This document shows positions 8,410-17,329 of a DNA stretch of 64,000 nucleotides, one piece after another. The stretch is from Bacillus sp. T33-2. Its GTDB lineage: Bacteria; Bacillota; Bacilli; Bacillales; Cytobacillaceae. A program made the position numbers and the translations under genes. Below the pieces are notes generated by a model. It saw only the letters and a program-made list of their open reading frames with translations. It made no database searches and was not told the DNA's origin. Location of the stretch: positions 43,210-107,209 of the forward strand of contig NZ_PGVB01000011.1 of the NCBI RefSeq assembly GCF_002860205.1, given 5' to 3'. Positions within the stretch are counted from its first letter, which is position 1. Each line of letters begins with the position of its first letter.

Positions 8410-9039
8410 ATGACAATAAAAGCGTTAGTCCTGAATTGCACCCTTAAAGATAGTACACAACCTTCCAATACCCGAGCACTGATTGACGAAATAGTGAGAA
8501 TTTTTGATGGAAACGAGGCGGAAACGGAAGTTCTTACTATGGCCGATTATTCCATTGGATACGGCATTACTAATGAGGCTGTAAATGAAAAAGATCAATG
8601 GCCGGTCATTTTTGAAAAAGTGAAGCAAGCGGATATTCTGGTCATTGGGTCACCGATCTGGCTTGGTGAACAAAGCAGCTTGGCGACATTGGTTGTGGAA
8701 AGATTATATGGCGGGAGCAGCCTTACGAATGGGAAAGGGCAGTACATTTATTATAATAAAGTAGGAGGAGCGGTGGTAACCGGCAATGAAGATGGCGCTA
8801 AAAACGTCTCAAGCTATCTGATCTATGCATTGTCCCATATCGGGTTTACCATTCCTCCTAATGTTGATACGTATTGGGTTGGAGAAGCTGGTCCAGGCCC
8901 TTCCTATATTGAAGCCAAAGGCTATCAAAACGAATTCACAATGCAGCACGCAAAAATTATGGCATACAATTTGCTTCATTTTGCCAAGCTTTTGAAAGAT
9001 CACCCGATTCCTGGAGAAGGAAATGTTATAGAAAGCTAA
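8410..9039 (+). CDS. Flavodoxin family / NAD(P)H-dependent FMN oxidoreductase-like protein
   Basis: This 209-residue protein has a flavodoxin-like fold. The N-terminal strand and phosphate-binding loop read KALVLNCTLKDSTQPSNT, and later blocks are DILVIGSPIWLGEQSS and GGAVVTGNEDGAKNVSSYL. Both are typical of FMN-binding NAD(P)H oxidoreductases (NADPH-dependent FMN reductase/WrbA-like group). It likely binds FMN in the cytoplasm; the substrate is unknown. The ATG follows AAGGAG by eight bases, and that site lies in a hairpin. A strong terminator follows directly, so the gene is monocistronic or ends the preceding transcript. Confidence 0.8.
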   Translation: MTIKALVLNCTLKDSTQPSNTRALIDEIVRIFDGNEAETEVLTMADYSIGYGITNEAVNEKDQWPVIFEKVKQADILVIGSPIWLGEQSSLATLVVERLYGGSSLTNGKGQYIYYNKVGGAVVTGNEDGAKNVSSYLIYALSHIGFTIPPNVDTYWVGEAGPGPSYIEAKGYQNEFTMQHAKIMAYNLLHFAKLLKDHPIPGEGNVIES

Positions 9040-9040
9040 T

Positions 9041-9077
9041 AAAAAATCCGCTTGGAAGTTATCCAAGCGGATTTTTT
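9041..9077 (+). terminator. Strong Rho-independent terminator
   Basis: The perfect 16-base arms AAAAAATCCGCTTGGA and TCCAAGCGGATTTTTT flank a short loop. It sits just after the flavodoxin-like gene. Confidence 0.92.
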
Positions 9078-9146
9078 CAATCTATATACTCGGTAAAAAA
9101 TAGTTCCTAAAAAAAGGAATTTGCATGGTGAATGTTTAATTACTCT

Positions 9147-9187
9147 AGCAGCAGGAACCTTGGGATATGGTTCCTGCTGCTTTCGTT
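9147..9187. terminator. Second terminator-like hairpin
   Basis: The 13-bp perfect stem AGCAGCAGGAACC / GGTTCCTGCTGCT is followed by TTCGTTTTC on the plus strand. It lies between two convergent genes and may serve either. Confidence 0.7.
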
Positions 9188-9233
9188 TTCATGTTATGCA
9201 ATAAAAATCCTCTGATTGGCTGCTTAGGATGAA

Positions 9234-9632
9234 TTACCGCCCGCCTATCTGCTGGCTAAGGCGGACAACCTGCCTGTTTATACGGGTGATTTCCTGATTG
9301 ATCCGTCCAAATTCTCTATTGATCCTGTTGATTTCCCTGTTGATTCGGCCGATTTCACTGTTTTGCCTGGTCAGTTCCTGTGTTTGCCGCTGGTTTTGCC
9401 TCTCAAGCACATCTACTCTTCTTTCGAGTTCCTGAAGCTGGGGTGGCTGTCTGAATGGATCAAATGCCTCTTCATACTGGAATTGCTGATTCTGGTTATA
9501 ATTTACATGAGGATCGAATTGCTGGCTGTGATCATGAAATAGATAAGGATTGAATTGCTGGCTCTCGCCATGAAATGCGTAAGGGTCAAATTGCTGAGGG
9601 ACATACTCATGATTAAAACTGTATTGATACAC
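9234..9632 (-). CDS. Repeat protein: 12-residue N-terminal repeats plus regular heptad coiled coil
   Basis: The protein has 132 residues and starts at a GTG behind AGGAGTG. The N-terminal half holds three to four 12-residue units beginning QQF (QQFDPYAFHGES, QQFNPYLFHDHS, QQFDPHVNYNQN, then QQFQYEEAFDPF). The C-terminal half is a coiled coil with near-perfect heptads (GRINREI, NRINREF, GRINQEI, TRINRQV, VRLSQQI). No signal peptide or membrane segment is seen. I do not recognise a named family. The composition (Gln, Asn, Phe, Tyr, His plus coiled coil) would suit a spore-surface or assembly protein, which is speculation. Confidence 0.7.
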   Translation of the reverse strand: MYQYSFNHEYVPQQFDPYAFHGESQQFNPYLFHDHSQQFDPHVNYNQNQQFQYEEAFDPFRQPPQLQELERRVDVLERQNQRQTQELTRQNSEIGRINREINRINREFGRINQEITRINRQVVRLSQQIGGR

Positions 9633-9906
9633 TGGGCGTCACTCCTGTTTGTGAATTTGTCTTAACACATTACAAATTATGTAGGTAAACGTGGAATGGC
9701 ACGGCAAAAACCCATGGACAGCCCACTTAATATCTTGTCCAAATTCGAGTGGTGACGTTTGGGAACGGTTTAAGCAGTTCCTGCCACTGCAGCCCTATGT
9801 TTTGTTCTGAACATGGAGTAAGAATTTCGCATTGTCATAAGTATACGCCACACAGTTAAAGCATATCTTCGTCAAAGGGTGCTCTCGACGGAAAGGGGGA
9901 TCAAGG

Positions 9907-10703
9907 ATGCCATATATCAACATTGAAGAGGGTGTAGAGCTGTACTACGAGGATCAAGGCGAAGGCAGGCCTATTATTTTTATCCATGGTGTTTGGATGA
10001 GCAGCCGTTTTTTCCATAAGCAGATGCCTTATTTTTCTAAAAATTACCGGGCTATCGCATTGGATTTGCGGGCGCTCCTCTCATGTGAATTCAGGACATA
10101 CCGTAGCAAATTATGCCCGTGACCTGCACACCTTCATAACCACACTGGAGTTGAAGGATGTTACATTGGCCGGGTGGTCGATGGGGGCTTTCGTTGTGTG
10201 GGATTATCTGAAGCAGTTTGGGGAAGAGAATATTCACTCCACTCTGATTGTAGATGAGCTGGCTTCCGACTTTAAATGGCCTGATTTTGAAATCGGTGCA
10301 TTCGACCTTGTGACTCTTACTCATTTCATGAGGGAAATCCAGGTCAACCAGGTTGGATTCCTTGAAGGATTTATCCCTCTAATGTTCAAGGAAGAACTTT
10401 CAGCCGAGGATTTTGCCTGGATGCTGGAGGAAACAGCCAGATTGCCAGAGACGATTGCAAGCACCGTTCTATTTGACCAGTCTGTTGTGGATTACCGCCC
10501 GTTCCTGCCCAAAATAAAGCTGCCGACTTTATTGTGCTTTGGCAGGGAAGAAAAGCTGATTCCGGTGGCAGCCGGAGAACACTGAAACAAAACATTCCAA
10601 ACTCTCGGCTCGAAATCTTTGAAAATAGCTGCCACTGCCCTTTTTAGAAGAGACTCCATTGTTCAATGAGAAACTAGACTCTTTTCTCGAGTCGATAAAA
10701 TGA
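9907..10703 (+). pseudogene. Alpha/beta hydrolase pseudogene with three lesions
   Basis: The N-terminal frame (9907-about 10070) reads to the oxyanion-region motif [18 protein letters not shown] and to ALDLR. A deletion in the expected DLRGHGRS motif then shifts the frame. The next frame (about 10070-10576) carries [17 protein letters not shown] and the nucleophile elbow GWSMG. A second shift near 10576 puts LKQNIPNSRLEIFENSCHCPF in a third frame, and a missing T near 10646 precedes LEETPLFNEKLDSFLESIK and the stop at 10703. Ser and His of the catalytic triad are still readable, so the decay is recent. A GGAAAGGGG site precedes the ATG. Confidence 0.85.
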
Positions 10704-10751
10704 TTTCAATTTCATTTTTGTATGTGGAAATCCAGCTTATTAGATGAAAAA

Positions 10752-10790
10752 ACAAACCTGCCTGGTAAATTGACTCGGGCAGGTTTTTAA
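10752..10790. terminator. Bidirectional Rho-independent terminator
   Basis: AACCTGCC pairs with GGCAGGTT (with further TG/CG contacts inside), flanked by A-rich and T-rich sides. It can end both the hydrolase remnant and the convergent gene that stops at 10809. Confidence 0.8.
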
Positions 10791-10808
10791 ATGGGCTGAT
10801 AGGAAGAA

Positions 10809-11159
10809 TTAATCCTCGTCCGGTTTGAAACCGATCAACTTGGCTTCTTTCACTTTTTGTGGTGATATATGATCTGGAAAAGTGATCACAGAACTGATGT
10901 AATCCCATCTGATCAGCAGATTGCTTACACAAGTTTCTTCCTTTTGCTGGTCCGCAGGAATCGCTTTACCTTCGTCATCTTCAGTTCTAGTCCTTATATA
11001 GCAGGGGTTTTCGACCCATAACCCCATGTTGTCTGATTTAATTAATTTGACAAGATACCACTCGTTTGGCTGATAGATACCTGTGATAGGGCCAATCAAA
11101 TCCTCGGGCAAATTCTTGAACTTAATCTGGATCTTTTCATTAATAAAGCTGTCTAACAT
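10809..11159 (-). CDS. Conserved-looking hypothetical protein, 116 residues
   Basis: This soluble, slightly acidic 116-residue protein has the ribosome site CCAGGAGGGAGC before its ATG. It contains alternating beta-rich stretches (EKIQIKFKNLP, EWYLVKLIKSDNMGLWVENP, NLLIRWDYISSVITFP), which suggest a small beta-barrel. No signal peptide or membrane helix is visible, and I do not recognise the family. It is transcribed alone, convergent with the hydrolase remnant. Confidence 0.75.
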   Translation of the reverse strand: MLDSFINEKIQIKFKNLPEDLIGPITGIYQPNEWYLVKLIKSDNMGLWVENPCYIRTRTEDDEGKAIPADQQKEETCVSNLLIRWDYISSVITFPDHISPQKVKEAKLIGFKPDED

Positions 11160-11323
11160 TCTGCTCCCTCCTGGCGAAGTTTATAATCGTTCACGTAAGC
11201 AATAAACATTCATTATGTATAGTTCCATTATTAAAAGGTTTTAAACATGAAAATGTGGAGCAGAAATCAAACCGATTCCCTGGAGACTCCATTTTTTCGC
11301 TAATAAAAGAGTACATTGGCGTT

Positions 11324-11397
11324 AATCCCGGTAACTGCATTTTGAATCCCGGTAACTGCATTTTTAATCCCGGTAACTTGTGTATAATCCCGGTAAC
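11324..11397. repeat. Four short tandem repeats (21-bp period)
   Basis: The core AATCCCGGTAAC recurs at 11324, 11345, 11366 and 11386, a period of 21, 21 and 20 bp. The array lies downstream of glnS. The overlapping forward reading frame (about 11255-11506) simply translates the repeats and is not a gene. Confidence 0.8.
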
Positions 11398-11510
11398 CTC
11401 ATTTAACTCAAATTATTTTCCCTGTAGCCTCCTCAAGATTTCCAATTGCCCTTGTTTTTTAAGCAAATTAAATAAAAAAAGCAGCCCTGAGGCTGCAATA
11501 CATTGAAATC

Positions 11511-13166
11511 TTAAAGCTTAAACGAACTTTTCAATGAAACAATCCGGTTAAAAACAAGATTTTCTTCTGTTGAATGCTTTGGATCGACATTAAAATAGCC
11601 GTGCCGGAAGAACTGGAACTTGTCCTGGGGTTTTGCATCCTTCATATTTGGTTCGATGAAGCCGTGCAGGATTTCCATTGAGTTTTCATTGACATAGTCA
11701 AGGAAAGTTTTATCTTCATCAGTCTCTTCATTTAAATCGGCATCCCGGATTAACGGTTCGTACAGGCGGAATTCTGCAGGAAGGGCATGCGTTGCATCCA
11801 CCCAGTGGAGAGTGCCCTTTACTTTACGGCCGGTAAACCCTGTGCCGCTTTTAGTTTCCGGATCATATGTGCAGCGGAGTTCAACCACTTCACCGTTTTC
11901 ATCTTTTACCACTTCTTCACATTTAATGAAATAAGCATGCTTTAAACGCACTTCATTGCCCGGGAAGAGGCGGAAATATTTAGCTGGCGGATTTTCCATG
12001 AAGTCATCCTGCTCCACATAAATTTCACGGGAGAACGGAATTTGCCGCATTCCCATTGCCGGATTTTCAGGGTTGATTTCAGCATCAAGCATTTCAACCT
12101 GGCCTTCAGGATAGTTGGTTATGACAACTTTTAATGGCCGCAGCACACCCATCGTCCTCGGTGCTTTTAACTTCAAGTCTTCTCTCACAAAATGCTCAAG
12201 CATCTGTTCATCAACGGCCCCGGAGCCTTTTGAGACGCCGGTTGCTTTAACGAATTCCCGGATTGATTCCGGAGTATAGCCTTTTCTCCTCAAGCCGGAA
12301 AGTGTCGGCATGCGGGGATCGTCCCAGCCATCCACAAACCCTTCATCGACCAGCTTTTTAAGCTTCCGTTTGCTCATGACAGTGTTTGTTACATTTAGAC
12401 GGCCAAACTCGATCTGCTGTGGCTGGCCTTCCATTTCACATTCAGCGACCACCCAGTCATAAAGTGGGCGCTGGTCTTCAAATTCCGTCGTGCAAAGCGA
12501 GTGGGTCACACCCTCGATCGCATCCTCAAGAGGGTGGGCGAAGGCGTACATTGGATAGATGCACCATTTATCGCCAGTGTTATGGTGCGTTGCATGGGAA
12601 ACGCGGTATATCACTGGATCACGCAGGTTAATATTTGGCGATGCCATATCAATTTTCGCCCGCAGCACCCGGCTGCCATTTTCGAATTCACCGGCCTTCA
12701 TGCGCCCGAACAAGTCAAGGTTCTCCTCAATGGTACGGTTCCGGTAAGGACTCTCTTTTCCAGGCTCGGTCAATGTACCGCGGTACTCGCGGATTTGCTC
12801 CTGTGTCAGGTCGTCGACATAGGCTTTTCCCTTTTTAATTAACAGCACTGCCCGCTCATACATCTCATCGAAATAATCGGAAGCAAAAAATAGATTTTCC
12901 CATTCGTATCCGAGCCATTTCACATCTTCCTGAATGGCGTCGACGTATTCCTGGTCCTCTTTTAGCGGATTAGTATCATCAAAACGCAGATTTGTCGTAC
13001 CGTTAAATTCATCAGCCAGCCCAAAGTTGATGATGATCGATTTGGCATGCCCGATATGGAGATATCCGTTTGGCTCAGGCGGAAAGCGGGTAACAACTTT
13101 ATCGCGCTTTCCGCTTTCCAAATCCTCTTTAATGATCGTCTTTATAAAATTCGAATTCTCTTCCAC
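11511..13166 (-). CDS. glnS: Glutaminyl-tRNA synthetase
   Basis: This 551-residue class I tRNA synthetase has the HIGH motif in [13 protein letters not shown] (residues 37-40) and a KMSKS-type motif in [13 protein letters not shown] (about 262). The [16 protein letters not shown] block distinguishes GlnRS/GluRS, and a GlnRS-type C-terminal beta-barrel anticodon domain follows. It charges tRNA-Gln directly. The start is a GTG with AGGAAAGG some 12 bases upstream. The length is normal. Many Bacillaceae lack GlnRS and make Gln-tRNA through GatCAB, so its presence is worth noting. The gene stands alone. Confidence 0.95.
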   Translation of the reverse strand: MEENSNFIKTIIKEDLESGKRDKVVTRFPPEPNGYLHIGHAKSIIINFGLADEFNGTTNLRFDDTNPLKEDQEYVDAIQEDVKWLGYEWENLFFASDYFDEMYERAVLLIKKGKAYVDDLTQEQIREYRGTLTEPGKESPYRNRTIEENLDLFGRMKAGEFENGSRVLRAKIDMASPNINLRDPVIYRVSHATHHNTGDKWCIYPMYAFAHPLEDAIEGVTHSLCTTEFEDQRPLYDWVVAECEMEGQPQQIEFGRLNVTNTVMSKRKLKKLVDEGFVDGWDDPRMPTLSGLRRKGYTPESIREFVKATGVSKGSGAVDEQMLEHFVREDLKLKAPRTMGVLRPLKVVITNYPEGQVEMLDAEINPENPAMGMRQIPFSREIYVEQDDFMENPPAKYFRLFPGNEVRLKHAYFIKCEEVVKDENGEVVELRCTYDPETKSGTGFTGRKVKGTLHWVDATHALPAEFRLYEPLIRDADLNEETDEDKTFLDYVNENSMEILHGFIEPNMKDAKPQDKFQFFRHGYFNVDPKHSTEENLVFNRIVSLKSSFKL

Positions 13167-13400
13167 CCTGTATCAGCCTTTCCTTTTGTATGTAATGTCT
13201 ATTTTAATTATTACCATTATACATTTCCATAGAACTCTATACTAATAAGAAAATACAAGAAATACAAGACGCCATCCGGGTTTTACATAAAAAACACAAG
13301 GTAAAACAAGATAGAAGGTGAAACTTAATATTCGTACTTTAGAGACGAAAACATTAAAATAAGGAACAAATGTTGTATAGATAGAAAAGGAGTTCGGCAT

Positions 13401-14555
13401 ATGAAATTTCAGCAATTGGACACCTCCGGTGAGCGCCTGCAAATGATGCGCACCCTGTCCAGCCGCTTTAATGAAAGGGCGGCTGAAACAGATGAAAAAG
13501 GGATTTTCCCATATGAAAATATTGAGGATTTAAGAAGTACAGGCTATACAAGCCTCACAGTTCCGAAAAAATTTGGAGGGAAAGAAATTTCCCTGTCGGA
13601 GTTTGTCAGGCATCAGGAACGGATTGCGGAAGGGGATGGCTCGACCGCTTTATCGATCGGCTGGCATATGGGAATCATTAAAAATCTTGGAGAGAAGAAT
13701 TTATGGGACGAGGAACTGTTCCGGTATGTATGTGAAGAAGTGAAAAAGGGAGCTTTGCTTAACGCTGCGGCTACAGAACCCCAGACTGGAAGCCCTACAC
13801 GAGGCGGCAAACCTCAGACAACCGCCGAACATAAAGACGGCCACTGGGTAATCAACGGAAGAAAAACATTTACGACGATGGCACCAGTTCTCGACTTTAT
13901 CATTGTCAGTGCGTCTATCAAGGATAGCGACGACACAGGGAACTTTTTAGTTCCGAGGTCAGCAGCCGGAGTCCGGGTTGAAGAAACGTGGGACAGCATT
14001 GCTATGCGCGGGACAGGCAGCCACGACCTGATCCTGGAAAATGTGGCAGTAAAGCCGGAATTTTTTGTTGAGAAATTTAGTGGGGGAGACAGGAAGACGA
14101 ACGGCTGGCTGCTTCATATCCCCGCATGCTATTTAGGGATCGCTCAGGCCGCACAGACCTATGCCATTCAATTTGCGAAAGAGTACTCACCAAACAGTAT
14201 TTCAGGTTCCATCATCGAATTGCCCACTGTCCGCCAGAAGATCGGCGAGATGGAGCTGGAACTGATGAAAGCACGCCATTTTCTTTATGCAGTTGCTGAA
14301 AAATGGGATCGTGCTGATCACGCAGAACGGGACCTTTTGCAGCCTGAATTGGGTGCAGTAAAACTCGCCGTAACCAATGCCGCCATCAGGGTGGTTGACC
14401 TGGCGATGAGGGTAGTCGGTGCAAGGAGCCTCTCTCTGAAAAATCCGCTCCAGCGGTATTACCGGGATGTCAGGGCAGGTTTGCATAACCCGCCAATGGA
14501 TGACATGACGATTGAAATGCTGGCCCGGAATTCCATCGCTAAAAATAATGATTGA
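13401..14555 (+). CDS. Acyl-CoA dehydrogenase family protein (YdbM-like)
   Basis: This 384-residue flavoprotein of the acyl-CoA dehydrogenase family has the FAD/substrate blocks NAAATEPQTGSP and WVINGRKTFTTMAPV, the middle beta domain (DSIAMRGTGSHDLILENVAV), and a C-terminal helical domain with AMRVVGARSL. The sequence style resembles B. subtilis YdbM and DszC-like relatives rather than classical short-chain acyl-CoA dehydrogenases. The substrate is therefore uncertain: it could be an acyl-CoA or an FMN-dependent monooxygenase target. AAAGGAG precedes the ATG, and a strong terminator follows. The gene is monocistronic. Confidence 0.85.
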   Translation: MKFQQLDTSGERLQMMRTLSSRFNERAAETDEKGIFPYENIEDLRSTGYTSLTVPKKFGGKEISLSEFVRHQERIAEGDGSTALSIGWHMGIIKNLGEKNLWDEELFRYVCEEVKKGALLNAAATEPQTGSPTRGGKPQTTAEHKDGHWVINGRKTFTTMAPVLDFIIVSASIKDSDDTGNFLVPRSAAGVRVEETWDSIAMRGTGSHDLILENVAVKPEFFVEKFSGGDRKTNGWLLHIPACYLGIAQAAQTYAIQFAKEYSPNSISGSIIELPTVRQKIGEMELELMKARHFLYAVAEKWDRADHAERDLLQPELGAVKLAVTNAAIRVVDLAMRVVGARSLSLKNPLQRYYRDVRAGLHNPPMDDMTIEMLARNSIAKNND

Positions 14556-14576
14556 TTAAATTGTATGCACTGCATG

Positions 14577-14614
14577 AAGAGCACCCTGCCAATAACAGGC
14601 AGGGTGCTTCTTTT
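14577..14614 (+). terminator. Rho-independent terminator
   Basis: AGCACCCTGCC pairs with GGCAGGGTGCT around AATAACA and is followed by TCTTTT. It ends the acyl-CoA dehydrogenase transcript. Confidence 0.9.
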
Positions 14615-14715
14615 AGGGTGTATTTTACTACAATAGCCGCGGATGTTTTTGGTGCTAGCAACACGGATGCTGTGTTCAATGTTTAGTTTGCAGCAGCCGT
14701 GGCTGCTTGCTAGCT

Positions 14716-16068
14716 TTATTTGGCAGCTGTTGTCGCAGCGGCCGCCGCTTTTTCCACTGCTTTGTATGCATTTACATAGCCGGCCCCGACTTCAGGAAGC
14801 TCATAGCCTGCCATAGGGTCTGCTGTCTGGACCATAAGATCCAGTGCCATGTCTGGTGTCAAACCAGGCTGTGCTTCTTCCATCAGCGCGATGACCCCGG
14901 AAATATGCGGAGTCGCCATGCTCGTTCCGCTGGAAGTAGTGTAGAAAGGCAGGTAGCCAGGGTTTTCGATATAAGTCGCATCTGTTGCCGTGCCAAGGGC
15001 ATTCATCACCAATCCTGTGGATGAACGGGCCGCAACAATATCGACTCCAGGAGCGGTGATATCAGGATGGAGGTTCTGGTCTCCCGCTACTCCTCTTGAC
15101 GAAAAGTCAGCCAGCTGCTTATCCTTTGTCCCTGCCGCAACACTGATGACCCATGGTGCTGCAGAATATGGGTTAAGCGTATTTTCGCCAGGACCTTCAT
15201 TGCCAGCAGCAAATACAACAGTCATGCCGGCATCATGGGCCTTTTTTGAAGCGACGTTGATTGGATGGTCCGGAGTGTATGCACCGGTTGAACCCCAGCT
15301 GTTGCTGATGACGTCAATCCCATATTTTTGCTGGTTTTCGATAGCATAATCAAAGGCTTCAAGTGACCAAAGGATGTTGATCCCTTCACCGACGCCAAGG
15401 CCGACCAATTTTGCATCGGGAGCAACACCTTTATATAGTCCATCACTGGCAGTCCCGCTTCCTGCAATCGTTCCGGCAACATGCGTGCCATGCCCGGAAG
15501 TCGTGTCCGTATTGGCGACATTCTCAAGGTAAAGTGGTTCATTTCCGAACAGGTCGCCTGCCAAAAACTTGACATTCTGGATCACTTTTTCGCCAAATTT
15601 CAGGTCTTGATGGGTAGCGTCAATTCCGCTGTCTATGACTGCAACCGTGACACCTTTTCCGGTATATCCAAGATCATTCCAGACAGCTTCAGCGCCAATC
15701 AGCGTGCGGCTGTCTTTTAAAAAATATTGCAAGTCTTCATTTAAATAGACAGATGCAATGTTGGTCGCAGAAGCTAGGAGTTTCGCGAGTACACCAACAT
15801 CACCTTTTACAGCTAACATCGGCAAATTGTCAAAGGGTTTTGTTTTTAAGCCAAGAGATTTTAATAGTTGTACATCAGTCAATGCAGGGAATGCTTTGTA
15901 TGTGATGATGGCCTCGACGTTCCCCGAGCTTGAAGGATTCTTTAGCAATTGTTGAAGCTTTGGATCAACCTCCGCAGACAGAAACTTGGCCTGTGGGGCC
16001 GGTGCAGATGCGCTGAACATAAAACTCATTAAGAACATCACGGCTAGCAGGAAACTGAACTTTTTCAT
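14716..16068 (-). CDS. Secreted subtilisin-like serine protease (S8)
   Basis: The protein has 450 residues from the ATG at 16068, which has a perfect TAAGGAGG site; a longer frame upstream lacks one. A signal peptide (MKKFSFLLAVMFLMSFMFSA) is followed by an I9-like propeptide (about 35-120). The peptidase domain holds the triad Asp (VAVIDSGIDATHQDL), His (GHGTHVAGTIAG) and Ser (SSGTSMATPHISG). It should be an extracellular protease matured by removal of the propeptide. The end is a short Ala-rich tail (AAAAATTAAK). A set of 45-bp direct repeats lies between this gene and the divergent lipoprotein gene. Confidence 0.95.
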   Translation of the reverse strand: MKKFSFLLAVMFLMSFMFSASAPAPQAKFLSAEVDPKLQQLLKNPSSSGNVEAIITYKAFPALTDVQLLKSLGLKTKPFDNLPMLAVKGDVGVLAKLLASATNIASVYLNEDLQYFLKDSRTLIGAEAVWNDLGYTGKGVTVAVIDSGIDATHQDLKFGEKVIQNVKFLAGDLFGNEPLYLENVANTDTTSGHGTHVAGTIAGSGTASDGLYKGVAPDAKLVGLGVGEGINILWSLEAFDYAIENQQKYGIDVISNSWGSTGAYTPDHPINVASKKAHDAGMTVVFAAGNEGPGENTLNPYSAAPWVISVAAGTKDKQLADFSSRGVAGDQNLHPDITAPGVDIVAARSSTGLVMNALGTATDATYIENPGYLPFYTTSSGTSMATPHISGVIALMEEAQPGLTPDMALDLMVQTADPMAGYELPEVGAGYVNAYKAVEKAAAAATTAAK

Positions 16069-16122
16069 AAAAACCTCCTTAGAAAGTTTATAAAATTCTG
16101 ACACTAATATATAACCAAAAAT

Positions 16123-16240
16123 AATAGCTCAGAAACCTGCTGGCTCACACGAACTTCAAATTGATAGAATAGCTCAGACACCTGACTTGGTCGCACGAAC
16201 TTCCCATTCAAAGAATAGTTCGCCTGAAACTTGGCATCCT
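16123..16240. repeat. Three imperfect 45-46 bp direct repeats
   Basis: Units start at 16123, 16168 and 16214, each with AATAG(C/T)TC. The first two share CAGA(A/C)ACCTG and CACGAACTTC; the third is shorter and degenerate. They fill the divergent promoter region between the subtilisin and lipoprotein genes. Confidence 0.7.
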
Positions 16241-16273
16241 ATGGTTGCAACTTTATTTAAAGGAGTGACCGTA

Positions 16274-17092
16274 ATGAGAAAAGCGTGGATCATGCTGGTT
16301 TCAGCCATTTTCCTGTTCAGTTTGGCGGGATGCCAAGGAGACAATAATGCCCTGGATAATGAGGATGGGCGGGTCAAGACAAACAGGGCCCGGACGAACA
16401 ACGCAAATGAAGGAAGTCAAAATAACAAGAGAATGAGAGTGGCAAACCGTGCTTCCGAAAATGTAGAGCGCATGGATGAGGTGGAACAGGCTCATGTCAT
16501 TATCACCAATAATAATGCTTATGTAGCGGTACGGCTCGCACACGACGATACCAACAGAGGCGGCAATGATGATCGCGGGGGTAACCGCGGCGGAGGCAAC
16601 AACGGAGGCAATGACACAATGGAAGGCGCAGATAATCCCTTTATCGAAAATGGCATTATAGATGGCAAGGGAGATGCCGGTAAAAACAATAACAGGAATG
16701 AAAACAGCAACGGACACGGGACAGACAATGCAAATGGAAATGGAACCGGTGCGAGCTACGGTGTTGGGAACGGTACGAATACAGGTGCCGCTCCCGGAGG
16801 AGGCGGGACGAATGATAATGGAAATGGTACAAATGGCGGTAACGGTACGAATAAAGGTGCGGCACCTGGCGGAAACGGCAATGATTACACCTCAGTGAAT
16901 ACAGCTTTGGAACAAAAAATCGCTGACCAGGTTCGTGCAGCGGATGATAAAGTGCACAGGGTTTACGTTTCATTGAATGAGGATGATTACAACAGATTGC
17001 AAAACTATGCTGATGATATCCGTGCAGGCAGGAATACTGATGGGCTGCTTGAAGACTTTAATAATGCTGTTCGCACCATGTTTGAAAGATAA
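16274..17092 (+). CDS. YhcN/YlaJ-type sporulation lipoprotein with Gly/Asn-rich insert
   Basis: The protein has 272 residues from the ATG at 16274 behind AAAGGAGTG. A lipoprotein signal (MRKAWIMLVSAIFLFSLAGC) ends with the lipobox LAGC. The N-terminal and C-terminal parts match the YhcN/YlaJ spore-lipoprotein domain (ENVERMDEVEQAHVIITNNNAYVAV and DKVHRVYVSLNEDDYNRL, given as fragments). Such proteins sit in spore membranes and affect germination. The domain is split by a low-complexity insert of about 120 residues (about 100-220), rich in Gly, Asn, Asp and Thr with repeats such as NGNGT and GAAPGG. The insert is unusual for the family. A terminator follows directly. Confidence 0.85.
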   Translation: MRKAWIMLVSAIFLFSLAGCQGDNNALDNEDGRVKTNRARTNNANEGSQNNKRMRVANRASENVERMDEVEQAHVIITNNNAYVAVRLAHDDTNRGGNDDRGGNRGGGNNGGNDTMEGADNPFIENGIIDGKGDAGKNNNRNENSNGHGTDNANGNGTGASYGVGNGTNTGAAPGGGGTNDNGNGTNGGNGTNKGAAPGGNGNDYTSVNTALEQKIADQVRAADDKVHRVYVSLNEDDYNRLQNYADDIRAGRNTDGLLEDFNNAVRTMFER

Positions 17093-17102
17093 GAACGTTG
17101 CA

Positions 17103-17132
17103 GGCTGCCGAAAGTTCGGCAGCTATTTTTTT
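17103..17132 (+). terminator. Rho-independent terminator
   Basis: GCTGCCGAA pairs with TTCGGCAGC across a two-base centre (so the innermost pairs open), followed by TATTTTTTT. It ends the YhcN-like gene. Confidence 0.88.
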
Positions 17133-17329
17133 GATTAAGTGCATAGGACTTCACAATCCGTAGTCTCCCCTTTCAATTATTGGGATGATTGTTGTAGCGT
17201 GTGCACTGTACTAAGCCCAACAAAATATGTACGTCTGATAGCCTTTTATTTTTCGCCATAGGTGGTAATCCAGACTGGGTTGCTGCACTGACATAAACTA
17301 TTGGTGATTTATAAAAGGAGGAGAAGGCG

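Noticed and set aside
11255..11506. Forward reading frame of 83 codons with NPGN repeats
   Set aside because: It merely translates the 21-bp intergenic repeats, has no ribosome site and overlaps nothing gene-like.
16301..16973. Reverse frames rich in Tyr/Arg/His
   Set aside because: They are the complement of the Gly/Asn-rich insert of the YhcN-like lipoprotein, not genes.
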